Source of the DNA: Clostridia bacterium
GTDB taxonomy: Bacteria > Bacillota > Clostridia > Oscillospirales > CAG-272
DNA length: 46,955 nucleotides
Direction: 5' to 3'
Assembly: GCA_900753295.1 (NCBI GenBank)
Contig: CAADYQ010000106.1
Location: forward strand, 1-46,955
Shown here: in pieces, positions 24,639 through 32,906 of the stretch
Layout of the letters: every line of letters begins with the position of its first letter
Position numbering within the stretch: the first letter of the stretch is position 1
Position numbers and translations under genes: made by a program
The notes under the pieces: generated by a model
The model's database searches: none
What the model saw: the letters and a program-made list of their open reading frames with translations, nothing else
Told to the model about the DNA's origin: nothing

Positions 24639-25871
24639 ATGCAACTTATAAAGACTCCGACAAAGGGAATGAACGATTACCTTCCGCGCGAAACAAGACT
24701 GCGCGAGTATGTCAAAAACGTAATTATCCGTGCATATGAAAAGAGCGGATTTTCTATGATAGAAACTCCTGCGGTCGAGCATATAGAGAATCTGACGGGT
24801 AAGAACGGCGGCGATAACGAAAAGCTGATATTCAAGATCATGAAGCGCGGCGAAAAGCTGAATGAGGCAGCCAACGGTGACGCAGAGCTGTGCGACAGCG
24901 GTCTGCGCTATGACCTTACCGTTCCGCTTTCAAGATATTATGCCAACAATCAGGCAAAGCTGTCCTCACCCTTTATGGCGATGCAGATAGGCAATGTCTG
25001 GCGCGCCGACCGTCCGCAAAAGGGACGCTTCCGCCAGTTCACACAGTGCGATATCGATATTCTCGGGGATGCAACACCGCTTGCGGAGATCACATTGATC
25101 TCTGCCACTACCGGCGTTCTGAGAGAGCTGGGCTTTGATAATTTCACTGTCCGAATCAACGACCGCCGCCTGCTCAAGGTCTGCGCCGATTATTGCGGCT
25201 TCAAGCCGGAGGATTGCGACAAGGTCTTTATCATACTTGATAAGATGGATAAGATCGGTCTTGACGGCGTGAAAAAAGAGCTGACAGAAGAAGGCTTTGA
25301 TCCGGCATCGGTAGAAAAATATGTTTCACTTTATGAGGATTGCGACTCCGTGAGCGTTTCCGAGTTCGCATCCGAGCGTCTCGGCGGCAACGGAGCCGAT
25401 ATCGCGGCGTCTCTTGAGGGCATCATGCGCTGCGCGACTGCGGCGACCGCAGGCGGATGCAGCCTGAAATTCGACCCCACGCTTGTCCGCGGAATGTCCT
25501 ATTATACCGGCACGATCTTTGAGATCAGTATGGACGGCTACGGTTATTCGGTCGGCGGCGGCGGAAGATACGACGAGATGCTTGCAAAGTTCTCGGGGCA
25601 AAAGACTCCGGCGTGCGGTTTTTCGCTCGGCTTTGAGCGAATAGTTGCGGCGCTTGCCGACCGCGGATTTGAACCGCCGGCAGCCGAGAGGAGCGTGGCG
25701 TTCCTTGCTTCCAAGAATATGGACGAGGAAAAAATGCTTGCAATGCTTTCCGATGCGGCAAAGCTTCGCGCCGAGGGCGCGCGCGTGCTCGTCACACCGC
25801 GCATGAAGAATGTCGGCTTCCAGAAAACCAAGCTCGCTGATGACGGTTACAGCGAATTCGTTGAATATTGA
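24639..25871 (+). CDS. hisS: Histidyl-tRNA synthetase with shortened anticodon-binding domain
   Basis: A 410-residue class II synthetase that charges tRNA-His. Visible are motif 2 (VWRADRPQKGRFRQFTQCDI), the His-binding RGMSYYTGTIFE (HisA-type motif), GGGGRYDEM and motif 3 (GFSLGFERI). The start MQLIKTPTKGMNDYLP is chosen because AAAAGGAA lies upstream. The C-terminal anticodon-binding domain is only about 60 residues instead of the usual 85-95 and stops after KLADDGYSEFVEY. A terminator begins 16 bp later, so no lost 3' sequence is visible. This may be a natural HisRS variant of this lineage. Confidence 0.93.
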   Translation: MQLIKTPTKGMNDYLPRETRLREYVKNVIIRAYEKSGFSMIETPAVEHIENLTGKNGGDNEKLIFKIMKRGEKLNEAANGDAELCDSGLRYDLTVPLSRYYANNQAKLSSPFMAMQIGNVWRADRPQKGRFRQFTQCDIDILGDATPLAEITLISATTGVLRELGFDNFTVRINDRRLLKVCADYCGFKPEDCDKVFIILDKMDKIGLDGVKKELTEEGFDPASVEKYVSLYEDCDSVSVSEFASERLGGNGADIAASLEGIMRCATAATAGGCSLKFDPTLVRGMSYYTGTIFEISMDGYGYSVGGGGRYDEMLAKFSGQKTPACGFSLGFERIVAALADRGFEPPAAERSVAFLASKNMDEEKMLAMLSDAAKLRAEGARVLVTPRMKNVGFQKTKLADDGYSEFVEY

Positions 25872-25887
25872 TATTTTTTAATCAAAA

Positions 25888-25924
25888 GGGCTGTAAAAAA
25901 CTCATTCTGAGTTTTTTACAGCCC
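25888..25924 (+). terminator. hisS terminator-like palindrome
   Basis: A perfect 16-bp stem GGGCTGTAAAAAACTC / GAGTTTTTTACAGCCC with loop ATTCT. It ends without a separate T-tract, but the 3' arm carries six T. It belongs to the AAAAAC...GTTTTT palindrome group also at 26051, 36863 and 38048. Confidence 0.7.
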
Positions 25925-25930
25925 CGTCGC

Positions 25931-26048
25931 CTTGGTCTCGGCGGCTGAACACCGCCGTTTTGCCGTATAAAAACCGAGAAGATAAGAACACTGCGGGCAA
26001 AACCGACCAAGATCGCATCAAAAATGCCGGAACCCCGACCGGCATTTT
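25931..26048. other. Nested inverted repeats in a gene-free block
   Basis: Between the palindromes at 25888 and 26051, CTTGGTC (25931-25937) pairs with GACCAAG (26005-26011) and CGGCGG/CCGCCG (25939-25957) forms a hairpin inside it. AAAATGCCGG/CCGGCATTTT (26021-26048) lies just beyond; read on the minus strand it has a T-run and could terminate transcription. The 77-codon minus-strand frame across here has no protein-like features. Confidence 0.6.
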
Positions 26049-26050
26049 GA

Positions 26051-26085
26051 GGGGCTGTTAAAAACATCGAGTTTTTAACAGCCCC
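26051..26085 (-). terminator. Terminator-like palindrome after the 26105-26602 gene
   Basis: A perfect 15-bp stem GGGGCTGTTAAAAAC / GTTTTTAACAGCCCC with a 5-base loop, 19 bp beyond the stop of the minus-strand gene. It is closely similar to the hisS palindrome at 25888. Confidence 0.65.
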
Positions 26086-26104
26086 GTTTGTATGTGTAAG
26101 CGAA

Positions 26105-26602
26105 TTATTCTTCAACGGATGTCGTTCCGGGTGGAGCGATCATATCACGCGGTACATCGGTGAGGAACAGCTCGCGGTCGTTGAGGCCAAGTATTATATT
26201 TGATATCTCAAGGTCGTCGTGACCGCGGTACTTTACCGTTTTGGAACGTCCGGATGAATAATGATATTCGATCTGTATGGTCCATGTCGGTGACACTATG
26301 GTTCCGGAAAAGGGGTTGAGTTTTTCAGCCCTGTCAATGCTTTTGGCGCGGTCCGCGAGCTTTTTTACCTGTGCAAGGCTTTCCGCGTTGCTTACCGAAA
26401 AGGAAAAATTGTTGAGATCGACTTTCAGGTCAATGCCGCTAAAGACAGGCGTACTGCAGGTCGAACCGGTGCATATAACATTTGCCGAAACGATGTGTCC
26501 GAGGGTAAGCTCCGAGGTGATGATCGCTGCCGCAATGACAGTGACTATCGCCGCCGCGATGATGATAAACAGCCGCAGGCGCTTCTTTTTGCTTGTTTCC
26601 AT
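26105..26602 (-). CDS. Membrane-anchored protein of unknown function (165 aa)
   Basis: A short basic start (METSKKKRLRLF) leads into one hydrophobic helix (about 11-32), so the protein is a type II or signal-anchored protein with an extracytoplasmic domain of about 130 residues. That domain is beta-rich in character (VDLNNFSFSV, WTIQIEYHYSSGRSKTVKYR) and has two Cys (CTGSTC) that could form a disulfide. I recognise no family. GAAAGGAGAG precedes the ATG at 26600-26602, and a perfect consensus promoter lies upstream. Confidence 0.75.
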   Translation of the reverse strand: METSKKKRLRLFIIIAAAIVTVIAAAIITSELTLGHIVSANVICTGSTCSTPVFSGIDLKVDLNNFSFSVSNAESLAQVKKLADRAKSIDRAEKLNPFSGTIVSPTWTIQIEYHYSSGRSKTVKYRGHDDLEISNIILGLNDRELFLTDVPRDMIAPPGTTSVEE

Positions 26603-26648
26603 TGTTCTCTCCTTTCATTTCCGGCAGCGTCCGATCGCCGCCTATCCC

Positions 26649-26677
26649 ATTATAACATGCGCCGGAGGTGATGTCAA
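26649..26677 (-). promoter_or_regulatory. Promoter of the 26105-26602 gene
   Basis: Minus strand: TTGACA (complement of 26672-26677), 17-bp spacer, TATAAT (complement of 26649-26654). It lies just downstream of the symporter stop, so the small gene is an independent unit. Confidence 0.9.
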
Positions 26678-26707
26678 TGCTTTTACGTCACGGGCAATGA
26701 GTGACGC

Positions 26708-28102
26708 TCATGCCTTTTTGTTTGCAAAGTACTCTGTTTCCTTTTTCACATCGCGCCGGAGAAGAATGAGCGCGGCGATGTTGAGAAAGGTCATAAGTCC
26801 TATGGAAAAGTCGGCGAGCGTCCATACGCCGCCGGGCGGTGAAGCGGCGCCGATGTATGCGGCGGCGGCATACATTATGTTGAATATCCGCGTTGCACTG
26901 CGCTCACGCTTGGGCGAAAGCCCGAGAAAGGAAATGCATTCCTGCCCGTAATACGCCCAGCAGATAACTGTCGCAAGCCCGAAAAGCAGCACTGCAACGG
27001 CAAGCGCCGGTTCCGCCCAGCTGCCGAGCGTTGCCGCGTATGCTCCTATCGTCATCATGACCGAATTTTCACCGTACACAGCGACGTCGGCATAGTTCAC
27101 AAGTATCACGAGCGCGGTCGCGGTACACAGGATCACAGTATCTACAATGACCTCTGCAATGCCGAGGAAGCCCTGCTTTGCCGCTGAATCGGTGTCGGCG
27201 GCGGAATGAGCGAGCGGTGAGGTCCCGCAGCCGGCTTCATTCGATATCAGCCCGCGCATTACTCCGTATCTGACGGCGCGCGAAACAAAAAAACCGCCCA
27301 CCCCCGCAAAAAATGAAGATATGCCGCCTCCGGCGGGGCGGGCTTCTTCCTTAATGAAAGAAAATGCGCCCTGCATTATCTCGCCGAGCGCGCGCGTCAG
27401 CTCGCCGCGGCGCATAATGAGCACCGCGACGGACAGAATGCAGAAGCCCGCGGTCATGAACGGCACGAGCGCCGAGCATGCGCCGGATATCCTGTTTAGC
27501 CCTCCCGAGGCGATCGCCAGCGCCGCAAGCGCCATAAGAACACCGCATATGCGGCGGTCAAGCCCGAATATCCCCTCAAGTGCGCCCGCAACGGCGTTGA
27601 CCTGTACGATACAGCCCATGCTGAGCGCATCGGCAAGGCAGAGCAGTGCAAAAATCTTTCCGAGAGCCGCGCCGACGCGCGGCAGGCGGCGTTCCGCAAA
27701 CGCCTTGCGAATATAGACAGGCGCACCGCCGTGCAGTCTGCCGTCCTTGTGTAGGCGATTTTTGACTCCGAGAACGGTCTCGGCATACTTCAGCGATGCG
27801 GCGAGCAGAGCCGAGAGCCACATCCAGAACACCGCGCCGGCGCCGCCCCACCATATCGCCGCCGACACGCCTACGATGTTGCCGACGCCGAGCGTTCCTG
27901 CCAGGGCGAGAGACAGCGCGCGCACGGGCGAGACCTTACCGCCGCTTTTTCCGCCGGGCGCCTTGGCAAACAGAGAGCGCGTCCCGGCAAGCATTGTACG
28001 CGGTCGCCAGACGCCCGTGTATATCCCCAAAAATATCCCCGCCGCCGAAAGCACGAGCGGCAGTGCGGCGCCTATCACGTATGTATTAATAAAATCAAGC
28101 AT
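26708..28102 (-). CDS. Sodium:alanine (AGCS-family) amino-acid symporter
   Basis: A 464-residue transporter with about 10-11 membrane helices. AGCS signatures are clear: AGTLGVGNIVGVSAAIWWGG, the GGAPVYI loop, and NEAGCGTSPLAHSAA (usual NEAGMGSAPIAHAAA), which binds Na+ and substrate in the family. It imports Ala, Gly or related amino acids with Na+ at the cytoplasmic membrane; the exact substrate cannot be told. The start at 28100-28102 has GAGAGGTG upstream. It is divergent from groES, with no -35/-10 as good as its neighbours; TTGCCA-N16-TATTTT upstream is a weak candidate. Confidence 0.92.
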   Translation of the reverse strand: MLDFINTYVIGAALPLVLSAAGIFLGIYTGVWRPRTMLAGTRSLFAKAPGGKSGGKVSPVRALSLALAGTLGVGNIVGVSAAIWWGGAGAVFWMWLSALLAASLKYAETVLGVKNRLHKDGRLHGGAPVYIRKAFAERRLPRVGAALGKIFALLCLADALSMGCIVQVNAVAGALEGIFGLDRRICGVLMALAALAIASGGLNRISGACSALVPFMTAGFCILSVAVLIMRRGELTRALGEIMQGAFSFIKEEARPAGGGISSFFAGVGGFFVSRAVRYGVMRGLISNEAGCGTSPLAHSAADTDSAAKQGFLGIAEVIVDTVILCTATALVILVNYADVAVYGENSVMMTIGAYAATLGSWAEPALAVAVLLFGLATVICWAYYGQECISFLGLSPKRERSATRIFNIMYAAAAYIGAASPPGGVWTLADFSIGLMTFLNIAALILLRRDVKKETEYFANKKA

Positions 28103-28213
28103 TATGTGCGCACCTCTCTTTGTATTAAAATATATTCCGGCGCTTTGTTGGCAATTACAAAGGCGGGTGCTAAAATAAATTGTTAATTAAGTGTTAATTC
28201 ACGCTTTTACCCC

Positions 28214-28241
28214 TTGATTTTTTCCAATATGGTGGTACAAT
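28214..28241 (+). promoter_or_regulatory. groESL promoter
   Basis: TTGATT (28214-28219), 16-bp spacer, TACAAT (28236-28241), with TGG directly before the -10 (extended -10). CIRCE starts 13 bp downstream, the usual arrangement for HrcA repression. Confidence 0.82.
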
Positions 28242-28253
28242 TATACCTGTAAG

Positions 28254-28280
28254 TTAGCACTCGGGTTCAATGAGTGCCAG
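28254..28280 (+). promoter_or_regulatory. CIRCE operator (HrcA-binding site)
   Basis: TTAGCACTC, a 9-base spacer, then GAGTGCCAG. The left arm is a perfect match to the CIRCE consensus and the right arm differs at two positions. HrcA binding here represses groESL until heat or unfolded protein titrates GroEL. A second hairpin, TCCGCAC/GTGCGGA (28299-28316), lies between CIRCE and the ribosome-binding site. Confidence 0.93.
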
Positions 28281-28336
28281 CAAAAAATCAGAACAGGTTC
28301 CGCACGCAGGTGCGGAGACTCCAAGGAGGAATAATA

Positions 28337-28624
28337 ATGAACATTAAACCGTTGGCAGACAGAGTTGTTATAAAGCTCGTCGAAGCGGAGGAGAAAACAA
28401 AGGCGGGTATCATCCTTACGTCCGCCGCTCAGGAAAAGCCCCAGGTCGCTGAGGTCATAGCCGTAGGACCCGGCAAGACCAATGATGACGGCAAGGTCGT
28501 TCCCGTGGCTCTCAAGGTCGGCGATAAGGTCATCGCCAGCAAGTATGCAGGCACCGAGGTAAAGCTTGACGGTACCGAGTACACTATCATTTCCGAAAAA
28601 GACGTACTCGCCGTTATCGACTGA
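28337..28624 (+). CDS. groES: Co-chaperonin GroES
   Basis: A 95-residue protein, MNIKPLADRVVIKLVEAEEK, then KTKAGIILTSAAQEKPQ, the mobile loop that binds GroEL, and VGDKVIASKYAGTEVKLDG. Seven copies cap the GroEL ring. The ATG at 28337 has AAGGAGGA upstream; the frame is open further upstream but that is the leader. groEL follows after 33 bp. Confidence 0.97.
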   Translation: MNIKPLADRVVIKLVEAEEKTKAGIILTSAAQEKPQVAEVIAVGPGKTNDDGKVVPVALKVGDKVIASKYAGTEVKLDGTEYTIISEKDVLAVID

Positions 28625-28657
28625 GTGCAGGACAATATAACTGGAGGATAAATTATT

Positions 28658-30295
28658 ATGGCAAAAGATATTTATTACGGTATAGATGCAAGAAACGCGC
28701 TTCTGCGCGGTGTTGACAAGCTCGCCGACACAGTAAAGATCACTCTCGGCCCGAAGGGCAGAAACGTTGTTCTTGACAAGAAGTACGGCGCTCCCCTTAT
28801 CACCAATGACGGTGTTACCATCGCCAAGGAGATCGAGCTTGACGACCCCGCCGAGAACATGGGCGCTCAGCTCGTCAAGGAAGTCGCCACAAAGACCAAC
28901 GACGCTGCGGGCGACGGTACAACGACCGCAACTCTGCTTGCCCAGGCAATGATCCACGAGGGCATGAAGAACGTTACCGCAGGCGCGAACCCCATGGTCC
29001 TGCGCAAGGGTATGAAAAAGGCTGTTGACCGCGCTGTCGAATGCCTCAAGGCAAGCGCAAAGAAGGTCAACGGTTCCGATGATATCGCCCGCGTCGGCAC
29101 TGTTTCCGCCGGCGACGAGGTCATAGGCACACTCATTGCCAACGCAATGGAAAAGGTCACCTCCGACGGTGTTATCACCGTTGAGGAGTCCAAGACCTCC
29201 GAGACCTACTCCGAGGTCGTTGAAGGTATGCAGTTCGACCGCGGCTACCTCTCTCCCTACATGGCTACCGACGGCGAGAAGATGGAAGCTGTTCTTGACG
29301 ACTGCTACATCCTCATCACAGACAAGAAGATCTCCTCTGTTCAGGATATCCTTCCCGTACTTGAGCAGATCGTTCAGGGCGGCAAGAAGCTCCTTATCAT
29401 CGCCGAGGATGTTGACGGCGAAGCTCTTACCACTATCGTGCTGAACAAACTGCGCGGCACCTTCACCGTAGTTGCCGTTAAGGCTCCTTCCTTCGGTGAG
29501 AAGAGAAAAGAAATGCTCCGCGACATCGCTATCCTCACGGGCGGCGAGGTCATTTCGAGCGAGCTCGGACTTGAACTCAAGGATACGACTATGCAGCAGC
29601 TCGGTCACGCCCGCCAGGTCAAGGTCAATAAGGAAAACACCATCATCGTTGACGGCTCGGGCGACAGCGCGGCTATCAAGGATCGCGTAGCTCAGATCCG
29701 TGCAGAGATCGAGCATGTAACCTCCGATTTCGACCGCGAGAAGCTGCAGGAAAGACTTGCAAAGCTCGCCGGCGGTGTTGCCGTTGTAAAGGTCGGCGCT
29801 GCTACCGAGGTCGAGATGAAGGAAAAGAAGCTCCGCATCGAGGACGCTCTCAACGCGACACGTGCCGCTGTTGAAGAGGGTATCGTTCCTGGTGGCGGAA
29901 CCGCTTATCTGAACGTCATCCCCGAGGTCGAGAAGCTCGTAAAGACCGTTGACGGAGACGAAAAGACCGGTGTCCGCATCGTTCTTAAGGCTCTTGAAGC
30001 GCCTGTACGTCAGATCGCTACCAATGCGGGTCTTGACGACGGTGTTGTTGTCAACAAGATCATGTCCGCACGTAAGCCGGGCTGGGGCTTTGACGCTTAC
30101 AACGAGACCTACGTTGATATGATCGGCGCTGGCATCGTTGACCCGACCAAGGTCACCCGCTCCGCTCTTCAGAACGCTGCTTCCATCGCCGCTACTATCC
30201 TCACCACCGAGGGTGTGGTTGCAAACCAGAAGGAAGATCCCGCGGCGGCTGCCGCTGCAAATGCAGCCATGAACGCCGGCGGCGGAATGTATTGA
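28658..30295 (+). CDS. groEL: Chaperonin GroEL
   Basis: A 545-residue Hsp60 chaperonin. ATP-binding and hydrolysis motifs are present: KITLGPKGRNVVLDKKYGAP, AGDGTTTATLLAQAM, and the catalytic Asp region with EEGIVPGGGTAYL. The C-terminus ends in the flexible GGGMY tail. With GroES it refolds cytosolic proteins. Full length, no oddities. Behind the promoter and CIRCE at 28214-28280. A GGGGTTG/CAACCCC hairpin (30317-30347) follows but lacks a T-tract, so termination there is uncertain. Confidence 0.98.
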   Translation: MAKDIYYGIDARNALLRGVDKLADTVKITLGPKGRNVVLDKKYGAPLITNDGVTIAKEIELDDPAENMGAQLVKEVATKTNDAAGDGTTTATLLAQAMIHEGMKNVTAGANPMVLRKGMKKAVDRAVECLKASAKKVNGSDDIARVGTVSAGDEVIGTLIANAMEKVTSDGVITVEESKTSETYSEVVEGMQFDRGYLSPYMATDGEKMEAVLDDCYILITDKKISSVQDILPVLEQIVQGGKKLLIIAEDVDGEALTTIVLNKLRGTFTVVAVKAPSFGEKRKEMLRDIAILTGGEVISSELGLELKDTTMQQLGHARQVKVNKENTIIVDGSGDSAAIKDRVAQIRAEIEHVTSDFDREKLQERLAKLAGGVAVVKVGAATEVEMKEKKLRIEDALNATRAAVEEGIVPGGGTAYLNVIPEVEKLVKTVDGDEKTGVRIVLKALEAPVRQIATNAGLDDGVVVNKIMSARKPGWGFDAYNETYVDMIGAGIVDPTKVTRSALQNAASIAATILTTEGVVANQKEDPAAAAAANAAMNAGGGMY

Positions 30296-30384
30296 TAACA
30301 GAATAATTCCGGATATGGGGTTGCCGTGCATTATGCGCGACAACCCCTGTTGTTGCATGAGAAAAATAAAAAAGAGGTGCAGAT

Positions 30385-32757
30385 ATGAAAAAACTCATCC
30401 CGTTTTTTGTTTCGGCTTTGCTTTTGATCGGTATTTTTGCCGGATGCACGCCGCATAGCGGCGGCGATGAAAGCACAGAGGCGCCCGCCGGGACTACCGA
30501 GGAGGTAAAGCAGGTGCGTATATTCGGCGACGACAAAAAGACTTCGTTTGTCATTACGCGGTCGATAGATGTGGATTCCGGCAGCGCTGCGCTTGCGGCG
30601 GGGCGGACCATAGGCAACGCCTTCGAGGCTGCCGGTATCAGCATAGATTATAAATTCGATCTTGATATCGGTGAACCGTCGGAGTACGAAATACTTGTCG
30701 GCGACACCATGCGCACGCAGGAGGCATTTCCCGTGCCGGACTGGAGCACGCTTGGCGACGGCGGCTACTGCATAGCCGTTGCGGGGAATAAAATAGTCGT
30801 GTCCGGCGGCGACAGCGGTATAGTCGAGGCGGCAGAGCGCTTTGCCGCGATGATACCCGCGTCCGGTGCATTCGATATCCCGGACGGACTTGTGATATAC
30901 GGTTACAGCGGAGCGCCCTTTTCCGGAATGACCGCCGACGGTGTTTCGCTTGCCGGGTACGGTGTCGTTATACCGGAAAACAATGAGCTCTGCCGCATCG
31001 CGGCGGCAAATCTGCGCAGTGAGGTCTTCCGTGCCTCCGGCATACTTCTGCCCGAGGCAACGACCGAAAAGAGCGGCGAGCATAATATCATTCTGTCGCT
31101 CACGGCAACCGAGGGAAAAGACGCCGGCAGCTTTACCGTTGAGTGCAGCGGTGGGAACATACTTATCACCGGCACCGAGCGCGGCGGTCTTACGCGCGGT
31201 ATACGCGCGGCGGCAGATGCTGTGACGTCCGCGGCTAAGGGCGGAACATATGAGCTTGGAAGCGGCATCGTCTTCTCCGAAAAGTACGGCAACGTTGTTA
31301 TGTACGAGGACTTCGGAGCCGTCGGCGACGGAAAAACGGATGACGGCGCGGCGATATCTGCGGCTCACGATCATGCAAACAGCGAGCATCTTCCCGTTTT
31401 TGCGCGCGAGGATGCAACATATTATATCGGCGGAACGGCGCGCACCACGACCGTGCGCACCGATACCGACTGGAGCTGCGCACACTTTATATTCGACGAT
31501 ACAGCGGTCGAAAACCGCTCAAAGGAAATCTTTGTCGTAATGCCCGAAAACGCGCTTATAACGCTTACGGGGATCGAAAGACTTTCCGCGGGGCAGAAAA
31601 ACATAGGCGTAAAGCTGCCGGGCGACTGCATTGTTACCGTAACGAACAAGGGCAAGAAGATGTATATCCGTTACGGCAGCAACCAGAACAACGGTACCGA
31701 TCAGCGTGATATAATCCGAGTTGACAAGGACGGGAACGTCTCGCCGGACACTCCGATACTTTGGGATTTCGACGCTGTTACGTCGGTGGTCGCGCGCCCG
31801 ATAGATACCGAAAAGCTGTATCTGCGCGGCGGCGTTTTTACCACCGTGGCAAACGCAAGCAGAGAGAGCGGATATTACTACCGCGGTATACGCATATACC
31901 GTTCCAATGTGGTGATCGACAGGCTTGAGCATTATATAAAGGGTGAGGGCTCTTACGGAGCGCCGTATTTCGGCTTCCTGATCTTCAACGGAGCAGCCGA
32001 TTCGGAGGTCAGACGCTGTGTTCTTACGGGTCACAAGACATACACCGCTATCGGCAGCGCGGGGAAGACCGTGAGCATGGGCACATACGATATCACCTCC
32101 GACTCCTGCCTCGGACTTCTTGTGTCGGATACATATCAGTCCAATGATATAAACGATAAAAAGCGGTGGGGCGTTTTCGCATCGAATTACTCAAAGAATA
32201 TCGTGTTCGAAAACGTTGTATTCTCGCGCTTTGACGCTCACCAGGGCGTTTATAATGTAACGCTCAAAAACTGCCGCCTCGGACATCAGGGTATAAATCT
32301 GATAGGCCACGGTACGGCGCTTATCGAAAACACAACGGTATACAGTAAAAACTTTATCACTCTGCGCTCGGATTACGGCAGCACGTGGAACGGAGACATT
32401 GTGATACGCAACTGCAAATACATTCCGCTGAACGGCGAAAAGTGCGATGCGGTGCTTATAGGCGGCTCAAATAACGGCAGTCACGATTTCGGTTACGAGT
32501 GCTACCTGCCGCGCACCGTGACGATAGACGGGCTTGAGATAGTGGACAAAAGACCTGCGTCCTCCCCTTATGAAGGACCTGTCGTGTTTGCCAACATCAA
32601 TTCCGCATTCAACAGCACGTCGTATACGGCAAAGTACCCCATGCACATGACCGAAAAGATCACGGTGAAGGGGATAACGGTCACATCCGGCAAGCCGCTC
32701 ACCGTTTCGGTCAATAAATTTATGTTTGCAGGTCTTGAGATCACCAATGCGGACTGA
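30385..32757 (+). CDS. Lipoprotein with pectate-lyase-like beta-helix
   Basis: A 790-residue protein. The signal peptide MKKLIPFFVSALLLIGIFAG is followed by lipobox Cys21. Residues 40-300 form an N-terminal alpha/beta module of the sort found before glycoside-hydrolase or lyase domains. Near residue 310 the pectate-lyase superfamily motif YEDFGAVGDGKTDDGAAISA starts a right-handed beta-helix that runs to the C-terminus. It is probably a surface polysaccharide-degrading or -binding protein; substrate and catalytic residues cannot be assigned. AGAGGTG lies upstream of the ATG. No clear promoter is visible in the 89-bp gap after groEL, so read-through is possible. No terminator is visible before the next promoter. 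Confidence 0.82.
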   Translation: MKKLIPFFVSALLLIGIFAGCTPHSGGDESTEAPAGTTEEVKQVRIFGDDKKTSFVITRSIDVDSGSAALAAGRTIGNAFEAAGISIDYKFDLDIGEPSEYEILVGDTMRTQEAFPVPDWSTLGDGGYCIAVAGNKIVVSGGDSGIVEAAERFAAMIPASGAFDIPDGLVIYGYSGAPFSGMTADGVSLAGYGVVIPENNELCRIAAANLRSEVFRASGILLPEATTEKSGEHNIILSLTATEGKDAGSFTVECSGGNILITGTERGGLTRGIRAAADAVTSAAKGGTYELGSGIVFSEKYGNVVMYEDFGAVGDGKTDDGAAISAAHDHANSEHLPVFAREDATYYIGGTARTTTVRTDTDWSCAHFIFDDTAVENRSKEIFVVMPENALITLTGIERLSAGQKNIGVKLPGDCIVTVTNKGKKMYIRYGSNQNNGTDQRDIIRVDKDGNVSPDTPILWDFDAVTSVVARPIDTEKLYLRGGVFTTVANASRESGYYYRGIRIYRSNVVIDRLEHYIKGEGSYGAPYFGFLIFNGAADSEVRRCVLTGHKTYTAIGSAGKTVSMGTYDITSDSCLGLLVSDTYQSNDINDKKRWGVFASNYSKNIVFENVVFSRFDAHQGVYNVTLKNCRLGHQGINLIGHGTALIENTTVYSKNFITLRSDYGSTWNGDIVIRNCKYIPLNGEKCDAVLIGGSNNGSHDFGYECYLPRTVTIDGLEIVDKRPASSPYEGPVVFANINSAFNSTSYTAKYPMHMTEKITVKGITVTSGKPLTVSVNKFMFAGLEITNAD

Positions 32758-32829
32758 GCCTCGTAGGTCATTATGTAATATTATTTTGTAGAGATCATAC
32801 TTTTGTTATGATAAAAATTCACAAACCCA

Positions 32830-32884
32830 TTGATTTCTAAGAATAAATATGATATAATAATGCCAAGCATCCGGCGTGAGCCGG
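32830..32884 (+). promoter_or_regulatory. Promoter and leader hairpin of surface paralog 1
   Basis: TTGATT (32830-32835), 17 bp, TATAAT (32853-32858). The leader hairpin CCGGC-GTGA-GCCGG (32871-32884) is followed at once by AAAAAAGAAAGG, the ribosome-binding segment shared by all three paralogs. Confidence 0.88.
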
Positions 32885-32906
32885 AAAAAAGAAAGGTGAA
32901 ACAACA

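Noticed and set aside
25882..26115. 77-codon minus-strand frame in the palindrome block
   Set aside because: It runs through three hairpins, has no ribosome-binding site and overlaps the terminator of its own upstream neighbour.
30317..30347. Strong groEL terminator
   Set aside because: GGGGTTG/CAACCCC pairs, but the inner part is imperfect and no T-tract follows, so it is mentioned only as a possible hairpin.
28241..30358. Long minus-strand open frame (about 700 codons) opposite groES-groEL
   Set aside because: It is the antisense shadow of highly biased groEL codons; no ribosome-binding site or protein-family features, while groEL is unmistakable.
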